Shown here one piece after another: positions 56,024 to 64,000 of a stretch of 64,000 nucleotides of DNA. The stretch is from NCBI RefSeq assembly GCF_011762485.1, contig NZ_JAAKGI010000025.1, forward strand, positions 309,695 to 373,694, written 5' to 3'. The stretch's first letter is position 1; every line of letters begins with the position of its first letter. The position numbers and the translations under genes were made by a program. The notes below the pieces were generated by a model. That model was given only the letters and a program-made list of their open reading frames with translations, was not told the origin of the DNA and did no database searches. The DNA comes from Yeosuana marina. Lineage in GTDB: Bacteria > Bacteroidota > Bacteroidia > Flavobacteriales > Flavobacteriaceae.

Positions 56024-56031
56024 TATTTTTG
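56024..56031 (+). promoter_or_regulatory. TAnnTTTG -7 element of rpe
   Basis: TATTTTTG matches the -7 consensus. Transcription should begin near 56038, leaving too little leader for the ATG at 56042 and favouring the ATG at 56054. Confidence 0.45.
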
Positions 56032-56053
56032 CTGAAATAAAATGACTCATAAC

Positions 56054-56716
56054 ATGAATTCCAAACTTATTGCTCCCTCAATACTTGCTGCAGATTTCGC
56101 CAATTTACAGCGCGATATAGAAATGGTTAACAAAAGCGATGCAGATTGGTTTCATATTGATATTATGGATGGCGTTTTTGTGCCAAACATTTCCTTTGGT
56201 ATGCCAGTTTTAAAGGCTATTACAAAACATGCAAAAAAAACCATCGATGTTCATTTAATGATTATTGACCCAGATAGGTATATTAAAACATTTGCAGATC
56301 TTGGAAGCAATATTTTAACGGTACATTACGAGGCGTGTACCCATTTGCACAGAACACTTCAAGCTATAAAATCTGAAGGCATGAAAGCTGGTGTCGCCTT
56401 AAACCCACATACTAACATCAGCCTTTTAGAGGATATAATTAACGATATAGATTTAGTACTTATTATGAGTGTTAATCCTGGTTTTGGTGGTCAAAGCTTT
56501 ATTGAAAACACTTATAATAAAATAAGTCAACTAAAAGAATTAATTCACAAAAAAGGAGCTTCTACACTTATAGAAATTGACGGAGGTGTTTCAAATAAAA
56601 ACATCAAACAACTCGTTAATGTTGGCGCTGATGTTTTGGTTGCTGGAAGTTTTGTCTTTAAAAGTTCTGAACCACAAGAAACGATTAAAGATTTAAAAGC
56701 TATCGCAAATTCATAA
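56054..56716 (+). CDS. rpe: Ribulose-phosphate 3-epimerase
   Basis: 220 residues from the ATG at 56054 (MNSKLIAPSILAADFANLQRDIEMVN), the usual family start; an ATG at 56042 adds four residues. Barrel motifs: WFHIDIMDGVFVPNISFGMPVLKAI with the metal-binding His/Asp, VHLMIIDP, MSVNPGFGGQSFI and EIDGGVSNKNI. Interconverts ribulose-5-phosphate and xylulose-5-phosphate in the pentose phosphate pathway. Confidence 0.95.
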   Translation: MNSKLIAPSILAADFANLQRDIEMVNKSDADWFHIDIMDGVFVPNISFGMPVLKAITKHAKKTIDVHLMIIDPDRYIKTFADLGSNILTVHYEACTHLHRTLQAIKSEGMKAGVALNPHTNISLLEDIINDIDLVLIMSVNPGFGGQSFIENTYNKISQLKELIHKKGASTLIEIDGGVSNKNIKQLVNVGADVLVAGSFVFKSSEPQETIKDLKAIANS

Positions 56717-56940
56717 AATTAAGTTAAAACCGAATAAAATTTCATTTTTCATCTTTTGTTATTTTATTTTTATTTTGGTTTTTATTGATTACCACTATAG
56801 AGGAATAGCTAAATAATATATAATTAGTTAACGTTTAAATAGCTTTTTAACTAAATTGCATCACTTCATTAGAAGTTTTTATCAGAAATTAAGATCATAT
56901 AGCCTTACGTTCTATTTGATCTCATTAAAACATTAAAATT

Positions 56941-57141
56941 ATGGGAAGACCTGCAACTAAACCAGCAGAATTGAGAGACGGATATTATATTGAAATTAGA
57001 AACAAAAATTCCAACTCAGGAGTAAAAATTAGGAGAGATAATAGTGATCAAATGCATCGCGCTGCAAAAGAATACGAAAGAAGTAAGGAAGTTATCATAT
57101 TAGGAAAGTTTAAAAACGGTAAAGCCGTTAAAAACTCATAG
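56941..57141 (+). CDS. Conserved 66-residue basic protein, function unknown
   Basis: 66 residues, rich in Lys and Arg (MGRPATKPAELRDGYYIEIRNKNSNSG...). The N-terminal MGRP followed by a compact strand-helix pattern occurs in small conserved Bacteroidota proteins; DNA or RNA binding would suit the charge. A 224-base gap upstream shows no other feature. Converges on the MtfA-like gene, 11 bases away. Confidence 0.55.
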   Translation: MGRPATKPAELRDGYYIEIRNKNSNSGVKIRRDNSDQMHRAAKEYERSKEVIILGKFKNGKAVKNS

Positions 57142-57152
57142 CTACGAGATTA

Positions 57153-58004
57153 CTAGTATCCTGCAAAATTAAAATTAAGCATTTGGTGTATTTTAAAATA
57201 AACTTCTGGAAAGTGTAATTTAAACTCTTTAGGAGTTTCAATAAAACTTTCTATAACCACTGCTAAAAACTCAAATTGATTGGTAAATGCATAGTTACGT
57301 ATGTATTTAGATTGTACTAATTCATCTCTTAACAATTTATTTTCCGACAACAATTCTGTTAACTCCTTAAACGAATCACTAAAAATAGTTGAACTTATAT
57401 CTCTTTCGTTTAAACTATTTAAATGAATAGCATGTACAAATTCATGAATACCTAAATTGATATTATCATTAGTAGTTTTATAACCTAATTTAAAATCTTC
57501 CCAAGATAAAACAAGAGCCTTTAGCTTCGGATTAAATTCTCCTTTGTGATATTCCTTATTTATTCTTGAGTAAAATTTATTTGGGTAAATAACAATTTTA
57601 TTTATTAAACCAATATAAAAATCTCTAAAACCAAAGGTTAACATTACTGCTGTTGAAGAAATTAAAACTTTAATCTCATCGTTAATTTCTAAACCATTTC
57701 TACCAATGAAATCTTTATCATTTATAAAAGATGCTACTCTATGTTCAAAATATTTTTTATGCTTTGTATCTAACTTGTTGTAAAATGCAAATTGCTTAGT
57801 TAAAATAGATTTTTGATTTATGCTAAGTGTTTTTAAAGAAAGATATAAATGAACAAAAAAAGGTTTTTTCGTTCTTAAAACGTATCCCATTTCTATCATT
57901 TTCACAGCAAATTGAATAAATATATACAATAAGACAGCAAAGAAAATTCCTAGAATAATTTTACTTCCAATGGTATATGTCTCTACTGCCAATATTGATA
58001 ACAT
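57153..58004 (-). CDS. MtfA-like zinc-dependent peptidase
   Basis: 283 residues. An N-terminal membrane helix (about 12-35), then a soluble domain with the zinc-binding HEFVHAIH (His187, Glu188, His191) and a downstream Glu-containing helix (TELLSENKLLRDELVQ). E. coli MtfA is a cytosolic aminopeptidase that controls glucose-transporter expression through Mlc; this relative is membrane-linked, so the partner is unknown. Ends 11 bases from the convergent small gene; upstream lies a terminator. Confidence 0.8.
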   Translation of the reverse strand: MLSILAVETYTIGSKIILGIFFAVLLYIFIQFAVKMIEMGYVLRTKKPFFVHLYLSLKTLSINQKSILTKQFAFYNKLDTKHKKYFEHRVASFINDKDFIGRNGLEINDEIKVLISSTAVMLTFGFRDFYIGLINKIVIYPNKFYSRINKEYHKGEFNPKLKALVLSWEDFKLGYKTTNDNINLGIHEFVHAIHLNSLNERDISSTIFSDSFKELTELLSENKLLRDELVQSKYIRNYAFTNQFEFLAVVIESFIETPKEFKLHFPEVYFKIHQMLNFNFAGY

Positions 58005-58089
58005 AATCGGTTAAGTTAAAATTAAATTAGTCTAAAAGTTTTCAATTGATAAAATCTTCAATCAACTAATACTATATTTTTAATTTAAA

Positions 58090-58122
58090 AAAAAGAGGAT
58101 TGGATTAATCCATCCTCTTTTT
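58090..58122 (-). terminator. Intrinsic terminator after the second symporter gene
   Basis: AAAAAGAGGA (58090-58099) and TCCTCTTTTT (58113-58122), with an inner TGGA/TCCA stem and one bulged base. It lies 20 bases past the symporter stop on the minus strand. Confidence 0.8.
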
Positions 58123-58141
58123 AAAAAGTTTTTAATATATT

Positions 58142-59794
58142 TTAATTCCAAAACGACGCATACAAGGCTACTAGTATGAGCATAACCGCAAAGGCTCCAA
58201 TATTAAATAATGGACTTGTTTTAAATAGTTGTTTGGTAATTGGAATTCCTTTGTCATCATCGGCGCCTTTATGTTGTATATAACTAACAAGTGCAATAAC
58301 GCCCATGGTTAATAATGCCGTATACCCCATTTGATCCATAAAAGGAACATTTACAAACAACGGACTTGTTGACCATCCATTAGGGGCTACTTTAAAGTAC
58401 ATCGCTATCGGAATCGATGCTAAGGCTCCAATAATGGCTGCCTTGTTGGTGGTTTTCTTCCAGAACAATCCTAAAATAAATACAGCTAATATCCCCGGAC
58501 TTACCATACCGGTATATTCTTGGATAAACTGAAAGGCCTGATCTAAATTTCCTAACATTGGTGCCAAAACACAGGCTATTGCTAAGGCCACTCCTGCTGA
58601 AATTCTACCCATGCTCACCGTTGCTTTATCGCTTGCGTTCTTATTAATATATTGTTTGTAAATATCCATGGTAAAAATAGTAGATGTCGAATTTAGCATA
58701 GATGCTAAAGAGGATACGATGGCTGCTGCTAATGCAGCAAACGCCACGCCTTTTAATCCTGTTGGTAAAAATTGTAATAACCATGGATACGCTTTATCTG
58801 CTTGTTCTAAGGATGGTAAATTATGCATACCCTCTAACCCTAATTTTGCCATAATGGTAGGATCATTGACCATCACATAAGCTGCTATTCCAGGTATCAC
58901 AACAATTAGGGGTATCACTAACTTTAAAAATGCCGCTAACAAAATCCCTTTTTGTGCTTCTCTTAAAGACTTTGCTGCCAAAGTTCTTTGAATTATATAT
59001 TGATTGAATCCCCAGTAATATAAGTTGGCAACCCACATACCTCCTACTAACACACCGATTCCTGGTAAGTTACTATATTCTGGATTAGACTTATCTAAAA
59101 TCATGGCAAATCGCTCTGGAACTGCGTCATAAACCGTATGCAATCCAACCATAAATCCTTCTCCGCCAGAGACCATATTTAAGGCTAAATACGTGGTGAC
59201 CAAACCTCCCAATACTAAAAACACCACTTGAATAACATCGGTCCATGCGACTGCCGATAGCCCGCCATATAATGAATAGGCTGCTGAAAATAACGCTAAT
59301 CCTATAACGCCATAAATCATCGGAATGCCCATGATCGTTTCTAAAGCTAAAGACCCTAAATATAAAACGGTTGTTAGATTAACAAACACGTATAATGCTA
59401 TCCAAAAAACAGCTAAAATCGTTTTTAAATTGGTTGAAAATCGTTTTTCTACAAATTCTGGGATGGTATATAATCCTTTCTCTATAAAAATAGGTAGGAA
59501 ATATTTTCCAACGACTATTAATGTTAAGGCGGCCATCCATTCATAAGAGGCTATGGCTAATCCTGATGCAAAGCCTGAGCCTGACATTCCTATAAATTGT
59601 TCGGCTGAAATATTAGCGGCTATTAAAGAGGTGCCTATTGCCCACCATGGTAATGATTTACTGGCTAAAAAATAGTCTTCTGCATTTTTTTGATGTCCCT
59701 TTTTGTCTCTGGAAACCCAAAGACCTACGCCTAATATCAAAATAGCATAGGCTATAAAAACCAAATAATCCCAAAAATCGAAATGTGTTGTCAT
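58142..59794 (-). CDS. Sodium:solute symporter, SGLT-like
   Basis: 550 residues, about 14 hydrophobic helices. SSS signatures: NAEDYFLASKSLPWWAIGTSLIAANISAEQFIGMSGSGFASG near the N-terminus and AALAAAIVSSLASMLNSTSTIFTMDIYKQYI in the later half, both rather close to the sugar (SGLT) branch. Imports a sugar or sugar acid with Na+. Not clustered with other sugar genes here; unlike the symporter at 11 kb it is SGLT-like and longer. Probably monocistronic with its own terminator. Confidence 0.9.
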   Translation of the reverse strand: MTTHFDFWDYLVFIAYAILILGVGLWVSRDKKGHQKNAEDYFLASKSLPWWAIGTSLIAANISAEQFIGMSGSGFASGLAIASYEWMAALTLIVVGKYFLPIFIEKGLYTIPEFVEKRFSTNLKTILAVFWIALYVFVNLTTVLYLGSLALETIMGIPMIYGVIGLALFSAAYSLYGGLSAVAWTDVIQVVFLVLGGLVTTYLALNMVSGGEGFMVGLHTVYDAVPERFAMILDKSNPEYSNLPGIGVLVGGMWVANLYYWGFNQYIIQRTLAAKSLREAQKGILLAAFLKLVIPLIVVIPGIAAYVMVNDPTIMAKLGLEGMHNLPSLEQADKAYPWLLQFLPTGLKGVAFAALAAAIVSSLASMLNSTSTIFTMDIYKQYINKNASDKATVSMGRISAGVALAIACVLAPMLGNLDQAFQFIQEYTGMVSPGILAVFILGLFWKKTTNKAAIIGALASIPIAMYFKVAPNGWSTSPLFVNVPFMDQMGYTALLTMGVIALVSYIQHKGADDDKGIPITKQLFKTSPLFNIGAFAVMLILVALYASFWN

Positions 59795-59910
59795 GATAAG
59801 TATAGTATTATAAATTTAGTTTGCTTAATTATCAATTGTAAATCTATGATTTATATTTTAGATGTTAAAAGATTACTAAAACTATATGACCTAAATATTA
59901 ATTTAAAAAA

Positions 59911-60096
59911 TTGAAGTTTTTCAAGGATAAGCTTATCAAACTCCAAGATTTATTCATTGATGGACAAATGAATAAAACGGAGTACTAGGCTAAAAAAAGA
60001 TATCAAAATATACTGGATGAACTCGAGAATTTAGAACAGAATCAAAATAAACAGAAAGAGGTTTTTGAAACTCACAAAAATCGGCACAAATTTTAA
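59911..60096 (+). pseudogene. Fragment of a serine-recombinase-like C-terminal region with an internal stop
   Basis: Reads LKFFKDKLIKLQDLFIDGQ..., a helical stretch like the C-terminal coiled region of large serine recombinases of Bacteroidota, then a TAG after NKTEY and AKKRYQNILDELENLEQNQ in the same frame. No upstream catalytic domain is present. A decayed mobile-element relic is likely. Confidence 0.45.
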
Positions 60097-60153
60097 GTAA
60101 TTTACACCCATCATTTATCTTAAATACATGTTTAAGAACCTATAAATGATGTT

Positions 60154-60273
60154 ATGAATTTTCAGTTTAAACTCCGTGACGGTAAAAAAGGGGCCTCACT
60201 AATTTCTGAATTACGATTTAAATCTGATATTAGAATCCGTTTGGCCACACCTTGGATAGGACAGGCAAAGTGA
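60154..60273 (+). pseudogene. Fragment resembling the arm-binding N-terminus of a tyrosine recombinase
   Basis: MNFQFKLRDGKKGASLISEL... 39 codons then TGA. The strand-turn-strand pattern with RIRLATPW looks like the arm-type DNA-binding start of Bacteroidota integrases. No SAM-like or catalytic domain follows, so it is a truncated remnant; the match is by eye. Confidence 0.35.
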
Positions 60274-60473
60274 ACCACTTGCGACGGATGAAAGTGAGCA
60301 TAGCAATAATTATTGCAAATCTTTTTAATACCTTAGGCTGAAAAGAGTTTTTAGGTGGTTCAAAAACTTCCGTTTTCAGTGGTTTATTTTAACCGTTTTT
60401 TGTACATAGAGTAAGGGCTCTTTGGATATTTGGGATAATAGAAAATTTTATAATTAGATGAAGGCTTAGAACG

Positions 60474-60857
60474 TTAAAGTTCGATCTTTTCGAGCGCTTT
60501 TTTTAGAACAAACCAAATTAACATAGAAAAACTAAAAATCAGGATTCCGTAAATTGTGGTAATCATAGAAATCCTAAACCCTTCCGTAATAAAAGAGTAT
60601 GATATATCCACTTCATCTAATTTGATAGCTTTAAAGGCGGAGAACAGCCCTATCAACTGGCCAAAAATTCCAAAAAACACAGCAAATATACCTGCGGACC
60701 TTATATAATTTATCTCTCTTAAAGTTTCGTCAGTATTATTTATTTTCTGGATAAAAATAGAAATAGCGACAATTACTGAAATGATAACAACGAAAAGTAA
60801 AATAAGTGTAAGTATCCCCATAAAGACAAAACCGCCGTTAAAAAAGAATTCAATCAT
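60474..60857 (-). CDS. MotA/TolQ/ExbB-like proton channel family membrane protein, short
   Basis: 127 residues with three hydrophobic helices (about 12-36, 50-73, 92-118). The pattern GIFAVFFGIFGQLIGLFSAFKAI and ISYSFITEGFRISMITTIYGILIFSFSM recalls the last two helices of ExbB/TolQ. No exbD-like partner is adjacent, and the large cytoplasmic loop is missing. Divergent to the LytTR gene 79 bases away. A stator or sensor accessory role is possible. Confidence 0.6.
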   Translation of the reverse strand: MIEFFFNGGFVFMGILTLILLFVVIISVIVAISIFIQKINNTDETLREINYIRSAGIFAVFFGIFGQLIGLFSAFKAIKLDEVDISYSFITEGFRISMITTIYGILIFSFSMLIWFVLKKALEKIEL

Positions 60858-60936
60858 AATTATTAAATTAAAAAAAATAGCCTACCTAATACTTGTTACT
60901 TTTTCAAATATAAGCGAGATTTTTTAATTTCACCAG

Positions 60937-61707
60937 ATGAAAAAGTCTTTGCTCAAACAGATCTTATACTGGGTTTCAATACTTATTATTCTTACACTAA
61001 TTTTCGGGTTTAGCTGGGAGAGTCATCTATTATCCTTCTACTTTTCCGCACTATTACTACCGATAGTGATAGCGACCACCTATTTTTTTAATTTGTTCTT
61101 GGTTCCAAAATATCTTTTAACTGGCCGCTACATAAAATTCACACTATATTTCTTTTATACGCTTATAGTTTCACTCTACTTTGCAATGCTAGTCTCTTTG
61201 TTTTCTTTTGTAGCCCTTGCAAAAATGAATACAGAAGCGGTAAACTTGGAAGGTATCTCTATTTTTATGCTCGGAATAACACTTTATCTTATTGTCTTCG
61301 CAACAAGTTTCATAAGACTAGTTAATCAGTTTCAAAAAAAGGAAAAACTTATTGCTACGCTGAAATCTGATAATAAAAAAAATGAACAAGAGAATATTCT
61401 CGTTCGGGTAGACCGTAAAAACCAACTTATCTCGCTAAATAAACTTGCATACATAGAAAGTCTAAATGATTATGTGAAATTAGTGACTACAGAATCCGAA
61501 TTTGTTACAAGGGAAAAAATTACCAATTTAAACAAAAAATTACCAGAGAAGTTTATACGCATTCATAGATCATTTTTGGTAAATTCTGATAAAGTGAATT
61601 CATTTACAACGACCGAAGTCAATATCTTAAAAACCAATCTTCCAATCAGTCGAACATATAAAAAAAAGGCTATCGAAATTTTAGAAAGTCTTCCGCAAAA
61701 TCCCTGA
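60937..61707 (+). CDS. LytTR-family DNA-binding protein with membrane N-terminus
   Basis: 256 residues. Four hydrophobic helices (about 10-28, 33-52, 65-90, 102-122), a linker, and a LytTR DNA-binding domain (about 155-250) with LAYIESLNDYVKLVTTESEFVTREKITNLNKKLPEKFIRIHRSFLVN. No receiver domain, so it is a membrane-bound regulator of the kind found widely in Bacteroidota. Divergent to the ExbB-like gene; 165 bases before the hydrolase, a likely target. Confidence 0.85.
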   Translation: MKKSLLKQILYWVSILIILTLIFGFSWESHLLSFYFSALLLPIVIATTYFFNLFLVPKYLLTGRYIKFTLYFFYTLIVSLYFAMLVSLFSFVALAKMNTEAVNLEGISIFMLGITLYLIVFATSFIRLVNQFQKKEKLIATLKSDNKKNEQENILVRVDRKNQLISLNKLAYIESLNDYVKLVTTESEFVTREKITNLNKKLPEKFIRIHRSFLVNSDKVNSFTTTEVNILKTNLPISRTYKKKAIEILESLPQNP

Positions 61708-61782
61708 TAAAAAAATTTATATGATTTATTGACAATACCTTCATTTAAATTGATCGAATGCATAAATTCAGTCTATTTATCG

Positions 61783-61826
61783 GTAGAATGCAGGTTTTAT
61801 AACGGATTCTACATTGCATAAAACCT
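61783..61826 (+). repeat. Interleaved inverted repeats upstream of the hydrolase gene
   Basis: GTAGAAT (61783-61789) can pair with ATTCTAC (61806-61812), and AGGTTTTAT (61792-61800) with ATAAAACCT (61818-61826). The order A-B-A'-B' allows a pseudoknot in RNA or two overlapping operator dyads in DNA. Confidence 0.5.
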
Positions 61827-61872
61827 ACTTTATTACGGAAATTGCGGGTGTCAATTAAAAATAAAAATCATC

Positions 61873-63345
61873 ATGCAATTATTTGAAATTCTCTTATTAT
61901 CTAGCTCAATTACTTACTTAGTACTAAATCTATTTTTTCAGATAAAAATTAAAAAAACATATATATCAGGAGTGCTGATATTTGTTATACTGCTTCACTT
62001 TTTATTTGAAGGCTATCGATGGCAAATGCTTTTTTGCTATTTAATATGGCTAATCGCTTTAATCACAGGAATAAAACAATCACAGAGAAAGTCAAAAACG
62101 ATTATCAAATTCTTTAAAGGGTTCGGACTAGCTATTTTATTTGTTTTAGGTGTGTTCTTTCCTTCTGTCTTACCTGTATTTGATCTTCCTCAACCTAAAG
62201 GTCCCTACTCTGTTGGAACTACTGATATTCTATTGGAACTGGATCGTGAAGAAATAATCACAGAAAATAAATATGACAAGCGTAAACTGATGATAAAAGT
62301 TTGGTACCCAACGAACGATAAGGTTGGTGAAATGGATTTATATGTGGATGATGGTGGAAGGCATGGTTTTGCACAAAAATATGGACTACCAAATTCAACG
62401 TTTAACTATCTGGATAAAGTCAATACCCACGTATTTAGAAATGCATCAGTAGCAGACAAAAAATTTCCTGTACTGGTTTTTTCTCATGGGTATAACTCTA
62501 AAGCCAATAATTATTATGCATTGCTATCTCAAATCGTTAGTGAAGGTTATGTTGTATTTGCGGTAAATCATACTTATGAAAGCACAGGGACTACATTTCC
62601 CGATGGATCCGAGGTATATTTTAACTATGAGTATGCTCAGAAAATTGAATCTGGAACTTGGAAAAATATGGAGCCTGTGATTGAAGCTTTTAAAGGAAAT
62701 CTTTCTTTCGAAGAACGTCATCCAATTGTAAAAAAAGGCTTAAAAACTTATTTTGTGAGAAAAATGGTTGAGCGATGGGCCAAAGATATTACTGATGTAA
62801 TAGATAATATTGATTCTTGGAATACCTCTGGTTTTTTTAAAGGTAAGTTAGATGTTGAAAATATTGGTGTATTTGGTCATTCTAGAGGTGGTGGTGCCGC
62901 TGGAGAAGCTTTTCTTTCCGATAATAGAATTAAGGCAGGAGTAAACATAGACGGTGTGCAATGGGGGCGTATTGTAGATACATCATTTCAAAATCCATTT
63001 TTATTTATTTCAGCAGACTGGCCTAAAGAAAAAGAAGATCTTAATTCGCATGCTTATATTAATAAAAGCCAGTCCGCTTTTTACGAGGCTAGAATTCTAA
63101 ACACGGGGCACAGCAGCTTCATGGATATTCCGTTTATGATTCCCTTTAAATCACTTAGTCAAGCTGGCGATATTAAACCTAAGTTAGGTATAGAAATTAC
63201 GTCTAAACTAGTAACTTCATTTTTTGACAGTTATCTAAAAAAGAAGACAATTGATTTTAATTTACTCGATTCTGAATATGACCAATTGAATCTGAAAATC
63301 TATAGAGGTAAATTAGTAAAAGAAAATTTATCGAATTCTATGTAG
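61873..63345 (+). CDS. Membrane-anchored alpha/beta hydrolase, PAF-acetylhydrolase II-like
   Basis: 490 residues. Three to four membrane helices in the first ~95 residues, then an alpha/beta hydrolase: FPVLVFSHGYNSKANNYYALLSQIVSEGYVVFAVNH (oxyanion region), nucleophile elbow VFGHSRGG (Ser near residue 336), and a late GHSSFMD with the catalytic His. PAF-AH family members cut short acyl chains from phospholipids. Lies downstream of the LytTR gene, preceded by paired inverted repeats. Substrate unknown. Confidence 0.8.
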   Translation: MQLFEILLLSSSITYLVLNLFFQIKIKKTYISGVLIFVILLHFLFEGYRWQMLFCYLIWLIALITGIKQSQRKSKTIIKFFKGFGLAILFVLGVFFPSVLPVFDLPQPKGPYSVGTTDILLELDREEIITENKYDKRKLMIKVWYPTNDKVGEMDLYVDDGGRHGFAQKYGLPNSTFNYLDKVNTHVFRNASVADKKFPVLVFSHGYNSKANNYYALLSQIVSEGYVVFAVNHTYESTGTTFPDGSEVYFNYEYAQKIESGTWKNMEPVIEAFKGNLSFEERHPIVKKGLKTYFVRKMVERWAKDITDVIDNIDSWNTSGFFKGKLDVENIGVFGHSRGGGAAGEAFLSDNRIKAGVNIDGVQWGRIVDTSFQNPFLFISADWPKEKEDLNSHAYINKSQSAFYEARILNTGHSSFMDIPFMIPFKSLSQAGDIKPKLGIEITSKLVTSFFDSYLKKKTIDFNLLDSEYDQLNLKIYRGKLVKENLSNSM

Positions 63346-64000
63346 ATTCATATTCCGTTGAGGATTTTGACTAGTTAATTTTAACAAATAAAATAGAGAA
63401 TAATAATCTTGTTGTTTTTCAGGATATTTTGAAAAGATTCCCCTTTTAAAGCTGAAACAGAAACAATATTTTGTGAAAACTCAAAAGCAACCTAATCCCT
63501 TGAATTCGTTAAGAATGAATTAGGTTCATATAATACTTTGATGAGTTTAGAAAGGAATTAGAGTTGAGCAAAAAAGAAAATGGGGTGTTGCAACATTATA
63601 TAAACGTAATATAGGTTAAAGTGCTAAAATTAACCATTTTGATTATTAATAAATATATGGTTAAACATAAAGTAAAGTTCAATTAATCCCAAGACAGACT
63701 TATAATGGAGCGTTATAGCATATTTCAGCACATGACGTTTAGACAATAAAAAAATGCAACAAACTTTATCTCAATTTATTGCATTTTATATTTGTGAACC
63801 ACATTGACCTAACTTCAAACCAAACATTAAACCTTTTCGAAAATTTGAAAAGAAAATTATATGAGGTTAATGAGGAACATAACTAGCAGAGCAAACAGAA
63901 AAAATGTCGACCCTACTGGGAATAAATAATTTTGAAGAAAATTCTCATATTTCAAATAAAATTTACTAATTTTCGTATTTAAAATTATACTATACAGTGA
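63346..64000. other. Gene-free right end of the window
   Basis: 655 bases without a convincing gene. Visible: inverted repeats AACCTAAT/ATTAGGTT (63489-63496 and 63519-63526) and AAAATGCAA/TTGCATTTT (63751-63759 and 63779-63787), and TATATTTG (63787-63794), a possible -7 element for a gene beyond the window. Short open frames here are under 50 codons and look random. Confidence 0.4.

Larger units (their letters stand above)
59795..60473. other. Gene-poor stretch with recombinase remnants
   Basis: 679 bases between the symporter and the ExbB-like gene. It holds two degraded coding fragments described separately (59911-60096 and 60154-60273) and the perfect 14-base palindrome GCAATAATTATTGC at 60304-60317. 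No intact gene is seen. Confidence 0.6.

Noticed and set aside
60230..60390. Open frame on the minus strand across the recombinase remnants
   Set aside because: No start near its beginning, no recognised domain, and it overlaps the sense-strand relic; most likely chance.
63751..63889. Short frame reading through NHIDLTSNQTLNLFENLKRKLYEV near the right end
   Set aside because: About 30 codons from a GTG, no homology or ribosome-binding site, and not supported as a gene.

Overview
The window reads as chromosome of a low-GC member of the Flavobacteriaceae (Bacteroidota). Evidence: SusC/SusD pair, type IX secretion genes and signals (PorT-like barrel, a C-terminal sorting domain on a GH18 enzyme), TamL, a short RpoD without region 1.1, TAnnTTTG-type -7 promoter elements in front of several genes, and an AccD lacking the zinc-ribbon cysteines. 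No tRNA, rRNA, CRISPR array or intact transposon was found.

Region 1 (1-23,117) is the strongest biological story: a peptidoglycan amino-sugar utilisation locus. Leftward from 18,607: susC, susD, two tandem hairpins, a NamZ-type (DUF1343) protein, a sodium:solute symporter, a DUF6259-like lipoprotein hydrolase candidate, murQ, a GH3 NagZ-like hexosaminidase, a secreted GH18 enzyme, a FAD/Fe-S D-2-hydroxyacid (probably D-lactate) dehydrogenase, and a NagB-PIG-L fusion that runs off the left edge. Divergently, a DeoR-type regulator is followed by two NamZ lipoproteins flanking an NAD-dependent epimerase-like gene. Together they could release GlcNAc and MurNAc from cell-wall glycan, import them, split MurNAc-6-P into GlcNAc-6-P and D-lactate (MurQ), burn the D-lactate and deaminate the glucosamine phosphate. 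A MurNAc kinase is not visible here.

Region 2 (23.2-27.3 kb) is housekeeping: TPR protein, rsmG, fatty-acid desaturase, aminotransferase. Region 3 (27.3-32.1 kb) is a compact peptide-export locus: a 76-residue precursor with a double-glycine-like leader and a four-cysteine core, two membrane proteins, a CxxC thioredoxin-like protein and a C39-peptidase ABC exporter, with a divergent LuxR-type response regulator and a perfect dyad between them. I consider it a candidate undescribed bacteriocin-like system.

Region 4 (32.2-40.9 kb) is a leftward set of small envelope proteins (lipoproteins, YtxH, holin-like, lmo0937-like) plus a histidine kinase, a response regulator, an AraC-type regulator and an AI-2E family transporter, resembling an envelope-stress module. 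Region 5 (41-57 kb) is core genome: trkH/trkA, ubiE, porT, an rRNA methyltransferase, tamL, fbaA, accD, rpsO, pnp, rpoD, rpe. Region 6 (57.1-64 kb) holds a MtfA-like peptidase, a second SSS symporter, remnants of one or two recombinases, an ExbB-like membrane protein, a LytTR membrane regulator and a PAF-acetylhydrolase-like enzyme; the last 650 bases contain no convincing gene.
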